In this document: positions 53,220 to 60,000 of the stretch, in pieces
Numbering within the stretch: the first letter of the stretch is position 1
Layout of the letters: each line of letters opens with the position of its first letter
Assembly: GCF_964204645.1 (NCBI RefSeq)
Contig: NC_134035.1
Location: 7,318,501-7,378,500 of the forward strand
Reading direction: 5' to 3'
DNA length: 60,000 bases
DNA from: Tubulanus polymorphus
Lineage: Eukaryota; Nemertea; Palaeonemertea; Tubulaniformes; Tubulanidae
The notes under the pieces: model-generated
Told to the model about the DNA's origin: nothing
Database searches by the model: none
What the model saw: the letters and a program-made list of their open reading frames with translations, nothing else
Position numbers and translations under genes: made by a program

Positions 53220-53374
53220 ATGCCCGATTTAACAATCATAACGCTTTCTGAAGAAGATGTACCTGGAGCCGAATTAACTGGTGAATTTAGCCACTATGAT
53301 ATTTTACGTCTAAAGAGGTGGTTGGAATGTCGTGGCCTGAAAACAGGAGGGAAAAAAGCTGATCTCATTCAGCG
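53220..53374 (+). CDS. first coding exon of a SAP-domain protein
   Basis: ATG at 53220, 51 codons plus two bases, ending CAGCG/GTAAGT, a perfect donor. After an acidic lead (LSEEDVPGAELTGEF) the exon encodes a SAP-type DNA-binding motif: LRLKRWLECRGLKTGGKKADLIQR, here quoted in parts (LKRWLECRGLKTGG; KKADLIQR). SAP motifs bind AT-rich DNA and occur at the N-terminus of nuclear proteins and of large invertebrate proteins with YqaJ or SWIM domains. No second exon was found in the window. BEL/Pao remnants fill the DNA downstream, so either the intron is long or the gene is disrupted. Confidence 0.6.
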
Positions 53375-53579
53375 GTAAGTATCTTCTTGTTTATGTTCTG
53401 TCTAAACACTGCTCTGTTTTTTCAAGCCTTGTTTGGCTGAGTTCGCACATGTGGCAGTTATATGTCTTTTTCTACTAGAGAATCATTTGAGAAATAATTA
53501 ATTTGCCCGGGCGGGAGTGTCGATAATTTCTCACGACTCTCGTTCTCACGCTACCACTACGCTTTACAAGGTAATTTGG
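53375..53579. other. start of the intron after the SAP exon
   Basis: Non-coding sequence following the donor. No other feature seen. Confidence 0.35.
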
Positions 53580-53824
53580 ACCACATGTGCGACCCAGCAA
53601 CACGCCGGACTGTATACAGAGCGAAATAAATATCAGTTGTAGTATAGAATTCTCAGAGTTCGGGTTGATTGTATTCGTCTCTCTCACCCACCGCTTCATC
53701 TCCGGGCCAATCGCAAAAACCGTAAAGTTTCCCAAGTCTCCGTTTCTACCTAACGCATGCGCATTAGTCAGTGCTGGAATTGCTCCAAGTCGAGAAATCG
53801 GCACATTGCGCATGCGGCACTACA
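53580..53824 (-). repeat. BEL/Pao LTR (solo or separated), minus orientation
   Basis: In minus orientation it starts TGTAGTGCCGCATGCGC and shares AATGCGCATGCGTTA and GACTTGGGAAACTTTACGG with the plus-strand LTR at 54369-54498. The outer end near 53580 is approximate. The pair stands in inverted orientation about 0.6 kb apart. Confidence 0.5.
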
Positions 53825-54368
53825 TGTGAGCTACATGTAACCTTTAATGACTAATAGTCGCTGTAGTTTCCATTAGGTTCGAATCCCGTAAAAATATTGA
53901 TCTTATTTACGCTGGTTCATCTTATAAGCGGCGCTATCAGATTCGAAACCCGAAAATTACTGATCGTATTTCAAGCGTTACGACATGAACTTTGATGATT
54001 AAAGTGTCACTGGGTTATTGTTTGCCGAGTAAAAAAGTGATAGCATCCCGAATATGAAATAATGAACTTTGATAGCCCCGGGATTTACTTTTAAGTGCTA
54101 TTAGGTTCGAATCCCGAATGTGTAGCAGAAAAATACATTCATCCTTTATGATATACCGATATATATCTTAGATTTTTAGCTTATGGCAAGACCACTTGAA
54201 CATCTGTCATTCCCAAAAATACAAATGATCCTCTAAGAGGATCATGAAGAGTCTTAAGTGACCAAACAAACTGCGCCTTCCCGCTGCGCAAAAGTTCACG
54301 CAGGTTCATTCCGTTATAGTTCTATGTTTCAGCGTTCTGACATGACCCAGTTTAGGAAAAAATACACA
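53825..54368. other. non-coding interval with three GGTTCGAATCCC-like words
   Basis: B-box-like GGTTCGAATCCCG at about 53877 and 54112 and a variant at about 53941. No A box or tRNA fold was found, so no RNA gene is called. Confidence 0.4.
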
Positions 54369-54498
54369 TGTAGCGACGCATGCGCACGCGACCAATTTCT
54401 GGACTTAGAGGATTTCCCCAACACTTCCTAATGCGCATGCGTTATAAACAGAGACTTGGGAAACTTTACGGTTTTTGCCGGACCCGTAATCTTCCACA
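54369..54498 (+). repeat. BEL/Pao 5' LTR, short, plus orientation
   Basis: Starts TGTAGCGACGCATGCGC, ends CTTCCACA, and is followed directly by a primer-binding site. It is shorter than the related LTR at 53580-53824, so it may carry an internal deletion. Confidence 0.5.
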
Positions 54499-54516
54499 TG
54501 GTGCCGTGACCAGGAT
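54499..54516 (+). promoter_or_regulatory. BEL/Pao primer-binding site
   Basis: TGGTGCCGTGACCAGGAT follows the LTR end. TGG plus this sequence is typical of BEL/Pao elements. Confidence 0.65.
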
Positions 54517-54615
54517 CAAGCAAAAAGACTGACACGACGCAATATTCACGACTCGCCGGAGACAATCCAAGAACACAGAAAATCAACAACAGTTTATACA
54601 CATAGCGCCAATAAA

Positions 54616-55412
54616 CATGCAACGAATATCGACGACGGCTGCCATTGACTCTCGTCGATAGAACCAATTCTACAAAAACAAGATACGACCGAACAAGATT
54701 TGACCACTTTGGAAGCTACCCTGGAAGAACTGCGATCATTACACGAAAAATATGACGAACTTTCCACCAAGATTCAATCAGCGATGAAAACAGCAGAGAA
54801 GAGAGAATAAAACTCATTAGTGTGAACAAATTCATAACAGCGTGTTTACCATCATCAAAAGCTGCAGAGCCTCAACTGAAATCTTCAGCTCAACTGCCGA
54901 AATCACAGATTCCGACCTTTGATGGATCTTACACCGAATGGACCGCCTTCTGGGAGATAATCACGGTAGACGTTTTATCGGGAAAGTACTCGGACATTAC
55001 GAAATTTAATTACATAATGGGGCAACTACGCGGAAAAGCGCTTGAATCAGTGAGAGGCATTCACGCATCGGGGGCGAACTTATCAACGCTTACGCAGATT
55101 CTCATGGATAAGTTTGGCCAACAACGAAAAATCGTTAGGGCGCACGTAAACGAGATAATCGACGTATATCCACCCGTTTGGGAATTCGAATCACTAAACC
55201 AGTTTTACAATCAGGTTAACGCAAACCTTTGGTCAATAGACCATCTGGGAATCTATATCGAAAGCTGTTCATCATTCGTTATACCGTTGCTAGAACGTAA
55301 ACTGCCCAAATCGTTACGAGAGAGGATGGGCACATGTGGTCAAACGGACAGATTCGAGATCCGGCTATTTATGGAAGCACTCACCAAACAGCTGGATAGT
55401 TTAGGTGAGTAA
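54616..55412 (+). pseudogene. gag: BEL/Pao gag (DUF1759-type), N-terminal half, broken
   Basis: An early frame gives a coiled-coil piece (TTLEATLEELRSLHEKYDEL) that stops at about 54808. The main frame (54822-55412) has the BEL gag core: LPKSQIPTFDGSYTEWTAFW, KFNYIMGQLRGKALESVRG, LMDKFGQQRKIVRAHV and RFEIRLFMEALTKQLDSL. Zinc knuckles, protease and all of pol are missing. Its end (TTAGGTGAGTAAGT) coincides with a donor-like sequence. It is a 3'-truncated copy facing the minus-strand BEL/Pao element next to it. Confidence 0.7.
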
Positions 55413-55483
55413 GTAGGTGAAAGTGTGGAATATAATGCAGTGAAATCCACTGGAATGTTCGTTAGTATACTGTGGGCTATGAT
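55413..55483. other. junction between the two BEL/Pao pieces
   Basis: Seventy bases with no recognised content. Confidence 0.4.
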
Positions 55484-55676
55484 TGTCACATCAAATGGTC
55501 CAGGTTTGAGTAAAATAAGCAAGACCGCCGGAGAGGTGAAGAACGACCAATATCTTTGGTGTCTAAGTAAACTCTGATTTATTTATCTACTCGCTACAGC
55601 ATAACTTCATGCGGGGCTTACATAGGCGGGGTTACATGAACTGAGGGGAGTGCGTTACTGGTAACTGACATATAAC
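55484..55676 (-). repeat. 3' LTR of the minus-strand BEL/Pao element
   Basis: In minus orientation TGTTATATGTCAG to GATGTGACA, 193 bases with TG/CA ends, containing AATAAATCAGAG. The partner LTR is outside the window, so the ends are inferred from TG/CA and the PPT. Confidence 0.5.
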
Positions 55677-55710
55677 AATTCCCGACATTCTCCCGGGCGA
55701 CAGAAAATTA
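55677..55710 (-). promoter_or_regulatory. BEL/Pao polypurine tract
   Basis: CCCGGGAGAATGTCGGGAAT directly precedes the LTR in minus orientation, a typical BEL/Pao 3' junction. Confidence 0.55.
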
Positions 55711-55949
55711 CTAGATAGATGTAATTAAGAAAAATGTTACTACAACTAAATAATATCGATATTCGAATAAATGATGCATGTATATTGTTATAAATTTATG
55801 ATAGTCAGATAAGGAACTACTGACAACTAAAAATGATGTGTATAATTGAAATTAATTCTAAAACTAAGATTATACAGTCTATTACATTGCGTTGTGTTAG
55901 TTGTTTAGGTCCGAGTGACCTAGCGTTGACCTGAGCGGTTATCAATTAA
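55711..55949. other. BEL/Pao 3' untranslated region
   Basis: AT-rich sequence between the pol stop and the PPT. Nothing else seen. Confidence 0.5.
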
Positions 55950-58900
55950 TTAACTACTACATGTATCAGACAGCACGTTAGCCCATCTACTGATGTTATT
56001 TCTAGCCTCGGCAGCTGCCTTTCTCGTCGAATGACGTGTGACGGGTGCAGAATTTACGTTTGAGTCCGGTTTGCACGTGTTCGAGGGATCTGCGGCGCGC
56101 ACTTCAAGAGGGTAGAGTTTGCTAATTGGTCGATTAGTCCTGCCATTCGAAATTTTGATCTTAGCGGTTCTAACTAAGCCGTCGTTCCCCGGAACGAGTT
56201 CCTCGACCAGTGCTAGTTTCCATTTCAGACGCGAATTATGATTGTCGTCGTGTACTAACACGACATCACCCTTTCTGATGGTATTTCCAGTTAATCCGCG
56301 ATTTTTAAATTGGATGTGTCTTTCGCGTAGGGCTGTTACGTATTCCTCAGCCCAACGTTTCCACAGATGTTGTTTTAATGAACCGATTCGCACCGAACGT
56401 TTTTCGAATTCTGACGGCACATTTCCAAGCGTCGGGTCGGTCAGTTCATCGTAACTTACGAACAGATGCGGTAAACTCGTGAGAACGCGACCGTGAAGGA
56501 AATGTGACGGGGTTAAAGGTTCTGGGTCGTCCACATCAGATGAACAGTACGATATCGGGCGATTATTTACAGCTTGTTCAGTCTCTGATACGATCGTAAT
56601 CAATTCCAGCAGGGATATTCGCGCACGCCCCAGAACTTTTTTGATCGCGGTTTTTGTTATTCCAACTAGCCTTTCGTAAAATCCACCAAACCAGGGGGCT
56701 CGACGAGTTATCATGACCCACTCTGATCGGTGTAGGCTGAAGTACTTTCGGGTTTCGATCGATTCGTATATCTTTTTGATAGCATTGTTACTCGCAATAA
56801 AGGTTGATTGGTTGTCCGATATTATTTTCTGCGGTAACGAACGTCTGGCAGCCATTCTCCTCAACGCGTGTAGGAATGTTGACGTAGTCATGTCCGTTAC
56901 CACTTCCAGATGGATGGCACGCGTGTTGGCGCAAGTAAACAAGCATATATACGCGAGTGACTCCTCTCCGGATTTCGACCGAAGATGTAGTGCACCGGTG
57001 AAATCTAAACCACAGACGGTGAAGGGTGGAGCCTCTTTCAAACGCGAAGATTGTAACGGAGCGCAGTTTGGTAACGAGTACGGTTTACCGGTGATATATT
57101 TGCATATGACGCATTTTCTCAACAACTTCCGAGCCACTTGACGAACACGAGTAATCCAATACTTTTGTCGGACTACGGTTATAGTAGATTCTGTACCGAG
57201 GTGTTTGACCTTATTATGGGAATCCAGTACGATTAATTCACTATATCTACAATGAGGTAACAATATCGGAAACTTTGCATCGTATCCGATGGGCGCGTTG
57301 GAGACGGCCTCCAACACGAATGATATCATCTTCTAAAAACAAACGAAGTTTCGTTACGAGTGATGGCCTTTTCTTAGATTTATGTTCTAAACTAACTTTC
57401 ACGTCATTGAAGTAACTCGATTGAACACCTTTGTTCCATAGATCTTCGCATTCTGCTATTTCGTTAGTAGTTATTTCATCCGATTCATGGTTTTCGCGTC
57501 TTAACTTTTTAATAAATCGTCGAACTAGCGCGGTTACGCGTAATAGCCTTGTTAACGAAGTGAAATCGTTCTGATCTATTACGTTACATATTCCGACTTC
57601 GTTGGTTTCGCAGATTTTTTCGTCAGGCTGTTTGTCCTCGTCCATTTCGGTTATGAGCAAAACTGCTCGATCGATCGTGTCGCAGGTGGGATAATTACCG
57701 TTGCTAAGCCAGCTAGGGCCATTCCACCAGAGCGTGCATCGCGTAATTTGTTCGCACGATATTCCTCTGCTTAACATATCAGCCGGATTGTCACTCGTCG
57801 GACAATATTTATAGCGACCGATAGTTGTCACCGATTTAATTTGACGCACGCGATTAGCTGCGAAGACGGGAAGCTTTTTCTCGGAGTTGATCCAGTGTAA
57901 CACAATCTGGCTATCTGACCAGAGCACGCACTTTGTTATGACTATTTCAGTAATCAGACTGTTTCGAACGTAATCTGTTAATTTAGCACCAATCAACGCA
58001 GCCATTAATTCTAACTGCGGTATCGTATGTTTTTTAACAGGTGCCACACGCGATTTAGACATGACGAGTACCGTCTGATCTCCACGTTTTAGATAGACGC
58101 AAGCGCCGTATGCCAATTGGCTCGCATCGCAGAAAGTGTGCAATTCGTACTTAGCTTCCGATTTCGCTTCCGATTTCGAGTAGCGTCGATCAACGCGTAT
58201 TTCGCTAATTTCACGCAATTCCGTTATCAACGAGATCCACGATTCGAATACGCGCTCGGGTAGGGTTTCGTCCCACTCATAACCTTCCGTCCACAACTGC
58301 TGTACGAACATCTTCGACTTAATATGGACAGGCGAGACGTATCCTAACGGGTCATAAAGGCTCGAGACAGCCTTAACGATTTCGCGTTTGGTAATCAAGT
58401 CAGGATTGGCGAACGCTTGTTTGTTTTTGAATGACAGCGTATCATTCACCGTATCCCATTGGAGTCCGAGCGTAGAAACAATAGTTTTCTCGTCCGATAA
58501 ATTATCGGAATCTGCTTTGGCCTTTAGTAACGAAGAGTTAGAAGCATAAGACTGAAGTTTAAATCCGCCGTTTTTCATTATGCTATTGATATTCGTATAG
58601 TATTTCATGAGATCGCTCTCAGATTCACATCCACTAATCGCGTTGTCGACATATATATTTTTAACTAAGTCACGTGATACATGGTTATTATAATTATTTA
58701 GATGAAAACGAACAGTAGCATTTTATATAAAGGGTGAACTCACCACGCCGAACAATATAACCTTGAAGCGATAGGTTTTGAGTTCACTTTCTGGATTCTT
58801 AGGATCAGTCAACCATAGAAATTTCGTATACTCGCGATCATCATCGTGCAGACCAACTTGAAGAAACGCCTTTTCGATATCCGCCGACAATCCGAATTTA

Positions 58901-60000
58901 TGCAACCTGAATCTGATCGGGATTGAACCGAGGTCATTCAGCAGCGTCGGACCGGTCTCCAAACAATCATTTAAACTAGGGTTTCCCGCGGTCGATAAAG
59001 ACGCGTTATAGACGATACGGATAGGGGTTGTTGACGATTCCTTCTTGACCGCGCGATGCGGTAAATAATGACCTATGTTTCGGTCATCATCTGTGACTTC
59101 TTCGATGAAGTCTCGCGATAATTGATCCATGATAATGTTGTGGTAAACATTTCGAATTTGCGGCGATAGCCGACGAATCATCGATTGTGTTATGTTTCGA
59201 GTAACATAGTAATTAGTCGGAAGAGGGGCGTGTCCACTCTTCCACGGCAACTTCGCAGTATACCGTCCCGTGTCGGATGTCGTCAGGCTTGATTGACAGT
59301 AGTCGAGTAGATTGAATTCTTTTGAAGCCGCATCTGTTGCATCAGTTACGCCTATGGATTCGAGATCCCCGAATTTTTGGAGGTTGACTTCCTCCGAACG
59401 ATGTGACGTAACATCCACGTTGTAAACTCGTGCGGAATTTATTGGATCGCAATCACTAAGCGGTCCAGAGAGAAGATACCCTAATTTCGAAGATACTGCC
59501 GTGGGTCCATTTCCGCGGATTGTGTGGTTACCGACCACTGACCAATAGAAATCGGCACCGATTAAAATGTCGATTTCGAAGTGTGATTCGGTAGAAAACG
59601 GATGCGCTAATTTCAAACATTTCAGATACGGTAAATCTTTGATAGATCTGCCGGTTTGGTTTCGCATTGTCGACGCAATTTGTGGAACAATTAACGCCGT
59701 TATCGGTATGTCGGTTTCATCAGAACATAGTGTTCGCAACAATCAGTGACCGCGCACTTGATTGTTTCGCGCCAAATGTGTTGATCGATATAGTTTCGGT
59801 TTCTTCACTGTTTATATATAATCTTTCGGCTGTTCTTTGAGTAATAAAACTCCGCTGAGCGCCCTCGTCGAACAAGATGTTTACGTTAGTCGTTACGCCT
59901 TCGCGACTTTTTGCGTTCGCGATAGCTGTTTTTAATAACACTGTTCCTTCGGCGGCGCCCAGATACTGATGTCAATCCCTGTCAGCTTTCTCATCGGTTG
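55950..60000 (-). pseudogene. pol: BEL/Pao pol: protease, RT, RNase H, integrase; broken, runs off window
   Basis: From the window edge downward: protease with LFDEGAQRSFITQ (59720-59941); a frameshift near 59730; DUF1758-type continuation (ADFYWSVVGNHTIRG) and RT N-terminal part (SRDFIEEVTDDDRN, PIRIVYNASLS, FSLSADIEKAFLQV-like LSADIEKAFLQVGL) ending at a TAA (58723-58725) after VVSSPFI; then in the same frame the YVDN box and RNase H (LHTFCDASQLAYGACVYL; LWSDSQIVLHWI). A frameshift near 57300 leads to the integrase: HHCC (SHNKVKHLGT ... CVICK), Asp in VCGLDFTG, Asp in IISDNQSTF, Glu in FGGFYERLVG, and a DUF5641 tail (RKGDVVLVHDDN). Three breaks make it inactive. Its gag and 5' LTR lie beyond 60000. 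Confidence 0.85.

Noticed and set aside
53870-54125. tRNA or Pol III gene suggested by GGTTCGAATCCC words
   Set aside because: No A box at the right distance and no cloverleaf could be drawn by eye.
56242-57141. Plus-strand ORFs opposite the BEL/Pao integrase
   Set aside because: Shadows of the minus-strand integrase frame.

Overview
The window looks like a repeat-rich, AT-rich genomic stretch from a marine invertebrate animal. A lophotrochozoan (mollusc-like) is my inference; no gene here fixes the species. Evidence for an animal: intron-bearing genes with consensus splice sites, a tandem family of rhodopsin-like receptors, and many metazoan transposon families (Polinton-like, Penelope-like, LINE, Ty3/gypsy with env, BEL/Pao, tRNA-derived SINE, foldback and TIR elements).

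Layout. 1-10455 (minus strand): a decayed Polinton/adintovirus-like element. It has a capsid-like gene at the window edge, about a dozen small overlapping ORFs, and a broken protein-primed family-B DNA polymerase. A Penelope-like fragment with a GIY-YIG endonuclease (about 5860-6930) is inserted in it. 10456-14288: a LINE remnant, a 155-bp tandem repeat carrying a CTCF-like motif in every unit, microsatellites and three tandem hairpins. 14289-15401: a broken receptor gene (family A). 16236-19287: a decayed LINE whose ORF1 has a zinc knuckle and an SGNH esterase, followed by compound microsatellites. 21409-33101: a nest, in which a foldback/TIR element built of E2F-like palindromes interrupts a second family-A receptor and is itself split by a 10.4-kb env-bearing LTR element (21464-31822, coding on minus). 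33111-48418: the receptor remnant, a pentamer-rich TIR element, then a tandem array of five family-B receptor genes at about 2.7-kb spacing plus two terminal remnants. 48419-53374: a LINE remnant, a four-pass membrane protein gene (50327-51076), two TIR elements and the first exon of a SAP-domain gene (53220-53374). 53580-60000: BEL/Pao remnants: one LTR on minus, an LTR+PBS+gag piece on plus, and a pol+LTR piece on minus that runs off the window.

How it works together. Probable host genes are the receptor array (three intact ORFs of 361 residues, two with single-base frameshifts), the four-pass protein and the SAP exon. The most interesting object is the LTR element. Its LTRs differ at only about three sites. 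Gag and pol share one frame across a UAG. A leader splice donor and acceptors before env and before a small 3' ORF are visible. On the opposite strand, between env and the 3' LTR, a five-exon gene can be traced in which every internal exon is a multiple of three and every junction is phase 1. This layout recalls antisense genes of deltaretroviruses but is not one I recognise from this element group.
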